From Rhodospirillales bacterium (GTDB taxonomy: Bacteria; Pseudomonadota; Alphaproteobacteria; UBA9219), in contig JAATFY010000069.1 in assembly GCA_015654915.1 (NCBI GenBank), positions 1 through 9,750 of the forward strand: a stretch of DNA of 9,750 nt. Reading direction: 5' to 3'. Positions within the stretch are counted from its first letter, which is position 1; each line of letters starts with the position of its first letter. Below are positions 1 through 6,466 of this stretch, in pieces. Below the pieces are notes generated by a model that was not told the DNA's origin, ran no database searches, and saw only the letters and a list, made by a program, of their open reading frames with translations. Made by a program: the position numbers and the translations under genes.

Positions 1-246
1 AAATTCCGGCGTCAGCACCCCCTGCATCCCTATATCGCGGATTTTATATGTCTGGAACTAAAGCTGGTCATCGAGGTTGACGGCGCTTCGCACGAAACCC
101 AACAAAGCTACGACGAGAAACGCAGCCAATATTTAAATCAGCTTGGCTATACCGTTCTGCGTTTCAGCAATGAAGACGTCGTTAAAAATACCAAAGGAGT
201 TGTGGAAACCATTTTGCAGAAAGCCAAAGAACTTAAGGGCGAGTGA
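1..246 (+). CDS. DUF559-family endonuclease-like protein, C-terminal part (5' end outside window)
   Basis: The frame is open from the first base and ends at TGA 244-246, giving 81 residues. They match the C-terminal half of DUF559 proteins, a family with a restriction-endonuclease-like fold related to Vsr mismatch endonucleases. Visible family features are an IADFICLELKLVIEVDG stretch (about residues 12-28) containing the likely active-site Asp and Glu (D14 and E25), a following His in SHE, a K-R-x-x-x-L-x-x-x-G segment, and the typical VLRFSNEDVVKN strand and turn near the end. Nuclease activity has seldom been shown for the family, so the biochemical role is inferred. The stop lies 12 bases before a palindromic repeat that separates the gene from a convergent small gene. 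The start and N terminus lie to the left of the window, so completeness cannot be judged. Confidence 0.85.
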   Translation, partial: KFRRQHPLHPYIADFICLELKLVIEVDGASHETQQSYDEKRSQYLNQLGYTVLRFSNEDVVKNTKGVVETILQKAKELKGE

Positions 247-258
247 CTAAAAACCTTA

Positions 259-296
259 TATACCCCTCCCCTAACCCCTCCCGCAAGGGGAGGGGA
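259..296. repeat. C-rich palindromic intergenic repeat, copy 1
   Basis: The order is CCCCTCCCC, TAA, CCCCTCCC, a GCAA loop, then GGGGAGGGG. Either C-rich arm can pair with the single G-rich arm; the inner pairing is an 8-bp stem closed by a GNRA-type tetraloop. The minus strand of 263-282 has four G-runs with 1-, 3- and 1-base spacers, a quadruplex motif. It sits between convergent genes (DUF559 on +, small membrane protein on -), so it could terminate transcripts from both sides, although there is no T-tract. Two more copies lie at 757-810 and 1135-1173. Confidence 0.9.
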
Positions 297-325
297 ATCA
301 GACCGCGCCTGTTTCAGCAGCGCTG

Positions 326-421
326 TTAATTCCAGATGATCCAGCCGCACACGAGCCCCAGCACGAAGCCGGTCAACTCCCCCAGAATATAGGCGGCGAG
401 GATGGGGGATTTTCTGATCAT
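326..421 (-). CDS. Small single-span membrane protein (31 aa)
   Basis: The reading frame runs from ATG (421-419) to TAA (328-326) and encodes 31 residues. After a basic MIRKS start it is almost wholly hydrophobic (leucine, isoleucine, valine, glycine and alanine, with one Glu near residue 15) and ends WIIWN. This predicts one membrane span covering most of the chain, with the basic end probably cytoplasmic. An AGGAG ribosome-binding site lies about five bases before the ATG, and a TTGGCA-17-TATATT promoter lies 38-66 bases upstream, so the signals are much better than expected by chance. It is transcribed divergently from the XRE regulator at 523-735, whose product might control it. I do not recognise a family; small holin-like or toxin-like peptides, or a membrane stress peptide, are possible but nothing specific supports them. 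Confidence 0.6.
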   Translation of the reverse strand: MIRKSPILAAYILGELTGFVLGLVCGWIIWN

Positions 422-458
422 GGAACTCCTGCGTGCGAATTAGGTCTGGCCTGTTTTT

Positions 459-487
459 AATATACCCAATTTGTAGGCTATTGCCAA
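459..487 (-). promoter_or_regulatory. Sigma-70-type promoter of the 31-aa membrane protein
   Basis: Reading the minus strand, a -35 box TTGGCA (487-482) is followed by a 17-bp spacer and a -10 box TATATT (464-459). Five of six bases match consensus in each box. Transcription would begin near 452, leaving a leader of about 30 bases that holds the AGGAG site. The promoter lies in the gap shared with the divergent XRE gene, where a repressor could act on both. A weaker plus-strand candidate, TTGTAG (471-476), 16 bp, TAATTG (493-498), overlaps it. Confidence 0.55.
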
Positions 488-522
488 CAGACTAATTGTT
501 GCCCTTAACCCACAATCGGAGC

Positions 523-735
523 ATGGATATATGCTCCCGCGTCGGCACCAACATACGGAAACTGAGAAACGGCAAAAAGCTGTCGCAGGAAGAGCTTGCC
601 TATGAGGCGGGCATCGACCGTTCCTACCTGTCCGAAATCGAGAACGGCCACAAGAACCTGAGCATCGTCATGCTCGGCCAGATCGCCGCCGCCCTCGGCG
701 TAAAGATCACGGCGTTGTTTGCAGGGTGGAAGTAA
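523..735 (+). CDS. XRE-family helix-turn-helix transcriptional regulator
   Basis: This 70-residue protein is essentially one Cro/C1-type DNA-binding domain. Residues 7-15 (VGTNIRKLR) form the first helix. The helix-turn-helix follows at about 20-48 with the family hallmarks LSQEELAYEAGIDRSY, LSEIENG and HKNLSI, and the final helix contains LGQIAAALGV. It should bind an operator as a dimer; no partner domain is attached. I chose ATG 523 because the domain starts a few residues later and GGAG precedes it, although the gap of one base is unusually tight. A TTG at 496 in the same frame would add nine residues of no family character. It is divergent from the 31-residue membrane protein gene and converges on the Trypco2-like gene, so autoregulation or control of the small gene is plausible but inferred. 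Confidence 0.9.
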   Translation: MDICSRVGTNIRKLRNGKKLSQEELAYEAGIDRSYLSEIENGHKNLSIVMLGQIAAALGVKITALFAGWK

Positions 736-756
736 GAAAATCGAAACAGGTACCAT

Positions 757-810
757 AGAATTCCCCTCCCCTTGAGGGAGGGGTTAGGGGAGGGGTACAT
801 AAGGAATTCT
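757..810. repeat. Palindromic intergenic repeat, copy 2 (inverted orientation), likely bidirectional terminator
   Basis: The core at 763-797 is the reverse complement of copies 1 and 3, with TCAA in place of GCAA in the loop. The plus strand of 776-795 reads GGG-A-GGGG-TTA-GGGG-A-GGGG, a quadruplex motif. This copy is also enclosed by a perfect 8-bp inverted repeat, AGAATTCC (757-764) and GGAATTCT (803-810), followed by TTTT. It lies between the convergent stops of the XRE gene (735) and the Trypco2-like gene (819), a position that suits a two-way terminator. Confidence 0.85.
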
Positions 811-818
811 TTTTAGCG

Positions 819-1112
819 TTATGATTTTTTTACCCAATATTGAGTAAAATATACGGGAACCTGAAAGGATATTCTGTTAACGTTCTCTGATGAAAGCTTA
901 CCCTTCAATTCGAAGGGTAATATATCAATACTCGAGCCACCTTCTTTACTAAGTGTCACGGCAATTTCAAAAGCAATATTTTGGGGTACTGCTACTACTT
1001 TTTCTCCATCTATAGATGAAGGAGCGATAGCAATAGTAGAATCTTTCCGCGCTTTTTCCACGCCGTTCGTAATATCAAGAAGTGTTTGTTTAACGAAATC
1101 TTCGAGTCTCAT
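819..1112 (-). CDS. Small Trypco2-like (trypsin-co-occurring domain 2) protein, tentative
   Basis: The gene encodes 97 residues and starts at ATG 1112-1110, with a GGGGG-rich site five bases upstream. The layout resembles the Trypco2 family: an N-terminal amphipathic helix (RLEDFVKQTLLDITNGVEKA, residues 2-21), then a short strand IAIAPSS, then a strand pair around NIAFEIAVTL (45-54), and a closing strand ISFQVPVYF (81-89). In that family the same helix, an I-x-P step, an F-x-x-A-V-T strand and a final V-P strand recur. Trypco domains were described by comparative genomics beside trypsin-like proteases in predicted NTP-dependent conflict systems; no protease or NTPase gene is visible here. 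There is no signal peptide or membrane span, so a cytosolic location is likely. The gene is clearly richer in A+T than putA, which suggests separate acquisition. The assignment is by remembered pattern only and could be wrong. Confidence 0.6.
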   Translation of the reverse strand: MRLEDFVKQTLLDITNGVEKARKDSTIAIAPSSIDGEKVVAVPQNIAFEIAVTLSKEGGSSIDILPFELKGKLSSENVNRISFQVPVYFTQYWVKKS

Positions 1113-1134
1113 ACGGCCCCCTGCACAACATTTT

Positions 1135-1173
1135 TATACCCCTCCCCTAACCCCTCCCGCAAGGGGAGGGGGA
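1135..1173. repeat. Palindromic intergenic repeat, copy 3
   Basis: This copy has the same orientation and core as copy 1: CCCCTCCCC, TAA, CCCCTCCC, GCAA, GGGGAGGGGG. It fills most of the 76-bp gap between the putA stop (1189) and the start of the Trypco2-like gene (1112), both on the minus strand. Here it could serve as the putA terminator while also lying in the 5' region of the next gene. The minus strand of 1139-1158 carries the four-run G motif. Confidence 0.9.
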
Positions 1174-1188
1174 TTAGATACGCTCGTT

Positions 1189-4100
1189 TCACGACCCCAC
1201 CACCAGCAAACTCGCGTTGCCGCCGGCGGCCGTGAGGTTGTTGGAGGTCACGCGTTCCAGCGCGAAGCGCGGCAGGTAGTGCGGCCCGCCCGCCTTGGGT
1301 CCGGTGCCGGAGAGGCCCTCGCCGCCGAAGGGCTGCACACCGACCACGGCGCCGATCAGGGAACGATTGACGTAAAAGTTGCCTACGCGGAGTCCATGTT
1401 CAATTTCGCGTACCGTAGATTCAATCCGGCTGTGCACGCCGCCGGTAAGGCCGAATCCCGTGCCGTTGATCTGCGCGATGAGTTCGCCGAGGGTTTCCGG
1501 TTTATAGCGCACCACATGCAAGATCGGCCCGAACACCTCGCCGGTTAGCCAGCCGATGTTCGGAATCTCCCACGCCTGCGGCGCAACGTAAATTCCCTGC
1601 ATGCAATAGGCGGGCAGCGAGGCGGTGAAAATTTCTTTTGCCTCCTGCTTCAGCCGCTCGACATGTTTAAACAATCTTTGCTGCGCCGGTTTGTCGATCA
1701 CGGGGCCGACATCGGTTATAAGATTGCCCGGATCGCCGATGCGCAATTCACGCATGGCGCCCTTCAGCATCGCGAGGATTTTATCCGCTGTCGCCTCCGG
1801 CAAACACAGAATGCGCAGCGCCGAGCATCTCTGCCCCGTCGAGCGGAACGCGCTGGTGATCACGTCATCCACCACCTGCTCGGGCAGCGCCGAGCTATCG
1901 ACGATCAGCGCGTTCTGGCCGCCGGTTTCGGCGATCAGCGGCACAATGGGGCCGGATTTATTGGCCAGCGCCTGATTGATGGCGCGGCCCGTCGCGGTGG
2001 AACCGGTGAAAGCCACGCCCGCCACCTGCGGATGCTGCACAATCGCCGCGCCCATGTCGGGGCCGCCGGTCAAAAGGCCGAACGCGCTGGCGGGAATGCC
2101 GGCCTCCACCATAAGCCGCGCAATGCTGACGGCGATCATCGGCGTTTGCGGCGCGGGCTTGGCGATGACGCTGTTGCCCGCCACCAAAGCCGCCGTGATT
2201 TGCCCCAAGAAAATCGCCAGCGGAAAATTCCACGGACTGATGCAGACAAAAACGCCGCGCCCGCATAACCTTATGGAATTGCTCTCTCCCGTCGGCCCCG
2301 GCAACTCAATCGGCTTGAAATCTTCCCGCGCGCGCAGGGCGTAATAGCGGCAGTAATCCGTTGCCTCGCGCACTTCGCCGAGCGCGTCGGGAATGGTCTT
2401 GCCGCCCTCGCGGATCAGCAGTGCCATAAGCTTGGCGCGGTTCTGTTCCAGCAAATCGCCGAGCCTTTCAAGGCATGAAGCGCGGCGCTCGACCGGCCAG
2501 TTGGACCATTCGCTGAAGCCGTAACGCGCGACTTCGAACGCATGCTCCACGGCTTCCGGCACCGGCATGGCGTCCAGTTTCTTGCCGTTCACAATGCTGG
2601 CGCTGCTATAGGCTTGTGCTTTGTATTTTTCGATTTCCTTCAGCAGCGGCTCCGTCACGAACGGATCGCTGAGATCGAGGCCTTCGGAATTGCGGCGGCC
2701 CTGCTGGCTTATCAGGTTATAACCGTATAGGTCGGGCGCGCGGCGGATGCGCGGGTGCCGCAATTCGGCGCGGGAGCGCAATTCTTCCACCGGATCGGTC
2801 GTCAGTTCGTCAATACCCACATCGCGGTCGAGCACGCGATGCACGAAGGAACTGTTGGCGCCGTTTTCAAGAATGCGCCGCACGAGATAGCCCAGCAGCA
2901 CATCATGATTACCGACGGGAGCATAAACGCAGGTGGCGAAACCTTCCTTATGCAACAGATTGAACAGTTCCTCGCCCATGCCGTGCAGATGCTGGAACTC
3001 AAGGCGGCTGGGGTCGCGCGCTAACTCAATAATATGCGCGGCGGTCATGGCGTTATGCGTGCCGAACACCGGATTGATATTATCGGCGGCATCCAGCATG
3101 CGCCGCGCGCAGGCGAGATACGACACATCCGTTCCCGCCTTGCGGGTGAAAACCGGAAAATCGTCGAGCCCGCGCTCCTGCGCGCGCTTGATCTCGCTGT
3201 CCCAATAAGCACCCTTCACGAGGCGGATGCCGAATTTGCGCCGCTGCGATTGCGCCAGCGCGGCGATGAAATCGATCACGGCAGGTGCCCGTTTCTGATA
3301 CGCCTGCACGGCGAAGCCCAGCCCTTCCCACGCGCCCAGCTTCACCTGCTTCACCAGCTCATCCGCGACTTCCAACGATAGTTGCAGCCGGTCGGCCTCC
3401 TCGGCATCGATGGTCAGGGAAACGTCGTGCCGCATCGCCTGCTCGCACAGCATGACAAGGCGCGGCAGCATTTCTTTCATCACCCGTTCGCGCTGCGCGA
3501 TTTCATAGCGCGGATGCAGCGCCGATAATTTTACCGAAATACCGGGAGCGCGACGGAATTTATGCGCGCCCTGCGCCGTGCCGATGGCATCAATCGCCTC
3601 GGCATAGGATTTGAAATAATTCTCGGCATCTTCGGCGGTGCGCGCGCCCTCGCCCAGCATATCGAAGGAATAACGCACGCCATCCCGCATCGCTGGCGTA
3701 GCGCGTTCCAGCGCACGTTCGATCGTCTCGCCCATCACGAACTGGTCGGCGAGCCACTGCATAGCGGTACGGATCGCCTCGCGGATAATCGGCTGGCCCA
3801 AACGCGACACAAGCTTGCCCAGCGCCGCGCCCGGCGTGTGCTGCGTAGGGTCTTCCAACTGGATAATCTTGCCGGTAATCGACAGCGCCCAGCCGGAAAC
3901 ATTCATCGCCCACGGTGCGCCCTCGCCCAGCGCTTCGTTCCAGTCGGTCTCGCTGAGTTTGTCGCGGATCAGCGCATCGGCAGTGGCGCGATCGGGAATG
4001 CGGAGCAGCGCCTCGGCAAGGCACATCAGCGCCAGCCCCTCCTGACTTGTCAGGCCGAAACGCGCCAAAAGGTCGCTGACATTGGCCGAAGGTTTATGCG

Positions 4101-4269
4101 TGCGGCGGATATCTTCGATCCAGCGCGAGGCGCGCGCCACGGCGCGAGGCCTTACGCTTTTATCGAGCTGTGCCGTACCGAACAACCGTTCGAGGCACAA
4201 AACCTCGTCCGCGCGGTACAGCGCGGCGATATCTTTCAGCATTTTGTTGGAATCGAAGGGGGAAAACAT
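1189..4269 (-). CDS. putA: Bifunctional proline dehydrogenase / L-glutamate gamma-semialdehyde dehydrogenase PutA
   Basis: PutA oxidises proline to pyrroline-5-carboxylate with FAD, passing electrons to the membrane quinone pool, and then oxidises glutamate semialdehyde to glutamate with NAD+. The two sites are linked by a channel. In the 1,026-residue product, residues 1-110 form the helical arm region, and the PRODH barrel spans about 180-485 with RLVKGAYWDSEIKRA (349-363) and APVGNHD plus RRILENGANSSFV (450-476). The aldehyde dehydrogenase domain spans about 550-1000: ISPWNFP (677-683), FTGSTATG (754-761), general base Glu781 in AETGG, catalytic Cys815 in GQRCSALR, EVFGP (911-915) and PFGGEGLSGTG (980-990). 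There is no ribbon-helix-helix domain, so this short form cannot repress its own gene. I prefer ATG 4269; a TTG at 4278 adds three residues, and neither has a clear ribosome-binding site. It follows the membrane protein gene by 44 bp and may be co-transcribed. Confidence 0.97.
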   Translation of the reverse strand: MFSPFDSNKMLKDIAALYRADEVLCLERLFGTAQLDKSVRPRAVARASRWIEDIRRTHKPSANVSDLLARFGLTSQEGLALMCLAEALLRIPDRATADALIRDKLSETDWNEALGEGAPWAMNVSGWALSITGKIIQLEDPTQHTPGAALGKLVSRLGQPIIREAIRTAMQWLADQFVMGETIERALERATPAMRDGVRYSFDMLGEGARTAEDAENYFKSYAEAIDAIGTAQGAHKFRRAPGISVKLSALHPRYEIAQRERVMKEMLPRLVMLCEQAMRHDVSLTIDAEEADRLQLSLEVADELVKQVKLGAWEGLGFAVQAYQKRAPAVIDFIAALAQSQRRKFGIRLVKGAYWDSEIKRAQERGLDDFPVFTRKAGTDVSYLACARRMLDAADNINPVFGTHNAMTAAHIIELARDPSRLEFQHLHGMGEELFNLLHKEGFATCVYAPVGNHDVLLGYLVRRILENGANSSFVHRVLDRDVGIDELTTDPVEELRSRAELRHPRIRRAPDLYGYNLISQQGRRNSEGLDLSDPFVTEPLLKEIEKYKAQAYSSASIVNGKKLDAMPVPEAVEHAFEVARYGFSEWSNWPVERRASCLERLGDLLEQNRAKLMALLIREGGKTIPDALGEVREATDYCRYYALRAREDFKPIELPGPTGESNSIRLCGRGVFVCISPWNFPLAIFLGQITAALVAGNSVIAKPAPQTPMIAVSIARLMVEAGIPASAFGLLTGGPDMGAAIVQHPQVAGVAFTGSTATGRAINQALANKSGPIVPLIAETGGQNALIVDSSALPEQVVDDVITSAFRSTGQRCSALRILCLPEATADKILAMLKGAMRELRIGDPGNLITDVGPVIDKPAQQRLFKHVERLKQEAKEIFTASLPAYCMQGIYVAPQAWEIPNIGWLTGEVFGPILHVVRYKPETLGELIAQINGTGFGLTGGVHSRIESTVREIEHGLRVGNFYVNRSLIGAVVGVQPFGGEGLSGTGPKAGGPHYLPRFALERVTSNNLTAAGGNASLLVVGS

Positions 4270-4313
4270 GCGAACCAAACTATCAGGCCTGCCCTATATC
4301 TGCAAAGCGAGGT

Positions 4314-6368
4314 TCACGGGACATAAGGCAATGCGGATTTCCACCCTTTTTCGTCACGCACGAGAAAACCCGCACCGAATACATCATTAAAACCCATATT
4401 TTTTAGCATATCATCGTCGCCCTCACCGTAAGCCAGCGCATTGGTTTCGGGGTGGACTTGCAGCCAGCGGGTAATATCGGATGAACGACAGGCAAAAAAA
4501 GTATGGTAACTGTCGCAATGCCAAGCCATGGTCATCAAGCGACCGGTTCGCGCTTCTTCCAAAGCGAGCTCGAAGGCCACGATGAAGGCGACGAGCCCGT
4601 TATTTCCGGAAGCGATAACGCCAAGTTGCGCCTTATCGGGCAATGCAGCGGCAATGGCATGCCCTACTTTGCGTACCTGGCACATGCCAGGGTTCGGTTT
4701 CATGGCGATCCAATCCGTTTTAACGGACAGGACCAGCGGCACAATCAACAGAGATAGAAGCGTCGCGCCGACTTGGACATGCCGCGCCGCCAGAAAAGCG
4801 GGAATTCCGACTTTTGTTTTCGCATACCCCCAAAACGCAGGCGCCGCGAACCATAGGGTCGCGAGGCTGAGGAAGGCGGTATGCAACATATAGCGGTGAA
4901 AAGAAGAACCTAGACGTATTTCATATTCGGTAAAACCGGAACCCAGATAGGCCAAAATCAAAAAAGCCGCGTAACCGACCCCTACAAGTGCCGCAAAGAT
5001 CGCAAAGTTACGCCACGGCGTAGGGGGACGAAAGAAGCTGGCAACGCCACAAAGTGTAGTCGCGAGAAACAGAATGAAAAATGCTCCCTTCCACGCGGTC
5101 TCCAACCAGAGACCGCGCATGAGCGGCAGAAAAAGATCAAATCGCCAGTTTTCAAGGGAAGAAACGGCGAAACCGTTGCCCGCAATTTCCGCATCCACAT
5201 AAAAATGCCAGACCAGATGTAACGCGAATGCAGGAATAAAAATAAGCGGCAATTTCGTAAATGCGGGTTTAATGATGCCGTTTCTCCATACAAGCATAAG
5301 GAAAGCGGCAGTCATAACAAAGAAAAGGAAAATGTTGGCTTGCCTGGTCAAAACAAACGCGACAGCCGTCAAAGCCATGTGAAGAGAAAGTTGTTTAACC
5401 GCTGGCTTGTCGTTAAGCCGCAGTGCTTCCATCAAACGCCAGAAGAGAATCCCCAGCGCCCCGCAAAGAACCATTGTGGCGGTGTCGCCTTGATTGGTTA
5501 TGCCTAAACCGACGGGCGTATACAGGCTGGTATTAAGGAAGGTTGCGAGAAGAAGCGCAAACGACCTCAAACCGAGAGAACGCCATGAAAGGGGGCGCAT
5601 CAGAACTAGGGTCGTATCGCGCGTTATCGTCGTTTCGGACAGCATGGCCGCGAAAACAAAAAGAAGCAGGAAATTAAACATGGCCCCGCCTTGAACCAAG
5701 AACCCGCCGACAAGCAACGAGGCCAGATAGGTCAGAAAAGGCAATGCATACGGGTAGCCCGGCCACAGGGAATGGGAGGATCGAACCGCAAAGCTGGGCA
5801 CATCGTCATGCTGGAAAACATAAAGCGCGTTCGGAACCCAGTGCGAAAAATCATCATATGCACTCGCTCCAAGCCCCACCGCATTGGTCGCCGTAAGGAC
5901 AAACAAGCCGGGAAAAAGAACAAGGATCCAGAACGGCGCTACGAAATAGCGATCCTTCGCGGCAAAAACTAGCCCCACCAGCATCAGGACTAAAATACCG
6001 GATGCCGTGAAGAGAAGCGGCTGAACAAAAAATACAGCAGCGAGTGTCATGATTCCGGCGACGACGCCCCAGCCGGAAAGGATGTCGCCGGCATGAAACG
6101 TCGACCCGCGGGTAAAAAACCGTCCTGTCACTGCCAATCCCGCAATCACTGCTAGGACGGCCAGCGCGCCCGGCAGCGCGGGCGCAACATAATCAAAAAA
6201 TCCGAGCGTTTCGCGGCAGCCGAAATCAAAAATCATTTGTCGCGCTTCCTCGGGATGGACAAAGCGGCGCAAGAATATCAGCCAGAAGTTTATTAGAATC
6301 AAAGGAAGAAGGCATGAATTATGGTTAACAAACAACTGGAACAATGTCGATTTTTCGCTTCGGTTCAA
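4314..6368 (-). CDS. Polytopic membrane protein, GT-C glycosyltransferase-like (tentative)
   Basis: The frame encodes up to 684 residues with about 12 hydrophobic segments, for example near 19-34, 62-82, 100-135, 144-160, 207-245, 268-285, 297-312, 328-360, 372-388, 428-442, 455-475, 495-513 and 533-549. A soluble tail of about 130 residues (553-684) follows, probably periplasmic. A polar loop at 166-200 contains YDDFSHW and a nearby HDD, and another at 480-494 contains EYEIRLGSSFHRYM. An acidic pair in an extracytoplasmic loop and a many-span body with a soluble tail recall GT-C enzymes, which move sugars from polyprenyl-phosphate donors. The acidic loop comes after about five spans rather than directly after the first, so the match is imperfect. 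The start is unsure: TTG 6368 gives the full frame but lies at the predicted transcription start. TTG 6344 would keep the first span, while ATG 6236 (preceded by GAGGA) would remove it. Confidence 0.65.
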   Translation of the reverse strand: MNRSEKSTLFQLFVNHNSCLLPLILINFWLIFLRRFVHPEEARQMIFDFGCRETLGFFDYVAPALPGALAVLAVIAGLAVTGRFFTRGSTFHAGDILSGWGVVAGIMTLAAVFFVQPLLFTASGILVLMLVGLVFAAKDRYFVAPFWILVLFPGLFVLTATNAVGLGASAYDDFSHWVPNALYVFQHDDVPSFAVRSSHSLWPGYPYALPFLTYLASLLVGGFLVQGGAMFNFLLLFVFAAMLSETTITRDTTLVLMRPLSWRSLGLRSFALLLATFLNTSLYTPVGLGITNQGDTATMVLCGALGILFWRLMEALRLNDKPAVKQLSLHMALTAVAFVLTRQANIFLFFVMTAAFLMLVWRNGIIKPAFTKLPLIFIPAFALHLVWHFYVDAEIAGNGFAVSSLENWRFDLFLPLMRGLWLETAWKGAFFILFLATTLCGVASFFRPPTPWRNFAIFAALVGVGYAAFLILAYLGSGFTEYEIRLGSSFHRYMLHTAFLSLATLWFAAPAFWGYAKTKVGIPAFLAARHVQVGATLLSLLIVPLVLSVKTDWIAMKPNPGMCQVRKVGHAIAAALPDKAQLGVIASGNNGLVAFIVAFELALEEARTGRLMTMAWHCDSYHTFFACRSSDITRWLQVHPETNALAYGEGDDDMLKNMGFNDVFGAGFLVRDEKGWKSALPYVP

Positions 6369-6374
6369 TATTTT

Positions 6375-6403
6375 TATATACTTTCAGGCATTCGCGCTAT
6401 AAA
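6375..6403 (-). promoter_or_regulatory. Candidate promoter of the membrane protein gene
   Basis: On the minus strand, TTTATA (6403-6398) is followed by 17 bp and TATATA (6380-6375). The predicted transcription start, near 6368, coincides with the TTG that opens the frame, so either translation is leaderless or the true start lies further into the gene. Only base matches support this. Confidence 0.3.
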
Positions 6404-6423
6404 TCCTGATATCCGGTTCAAAC

Positions 6424-6452
6424 TTGTTACCGATATTGGTCAGAACTATTTT
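6424..6452 (+). promoter_or_regulatory. Candidate promoter of the methyltransferase gene
   Basis: TTGTTA (6424-6429) is separated by 17 bp from TATTTT (6447-6452). Transcription would start near 6459, only about eight bases before ATG 6467, which fits the absence of a ribosome-binding site in front of that ATG and suggests a nearly leaderless message. Confidence 0.35.
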
Positions 6453-6466
6453 CACGGGTCTATACA

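Noticed and set aside
259..1173. CRISPR array
   Set aside because: The three repeat copies differ in orientation and are separated by whole genes rather than by short spacers of equal length.
1663..2344. Overlapping plus-strand open frames of 201 and 122 codons
   Set aside because: Both are antisense to the aldehyde dehydrogenase half of putA, where the motifs are intact on the minus strand.
3562..4326. A 254-codon plus-strand open frame
   Set aside because: It lies opposite putA, whose GC-rich codons leave the antisense frame open; the Arg/Ala/His-rich product has no family features.
5691..5972. A plus-strand open frame inside the membrane protein gene
   Set aside because: It is opposite hydrophobic segments and encodes a Lys/Arg/Gln-rich product typical of antisense of membrane spans.
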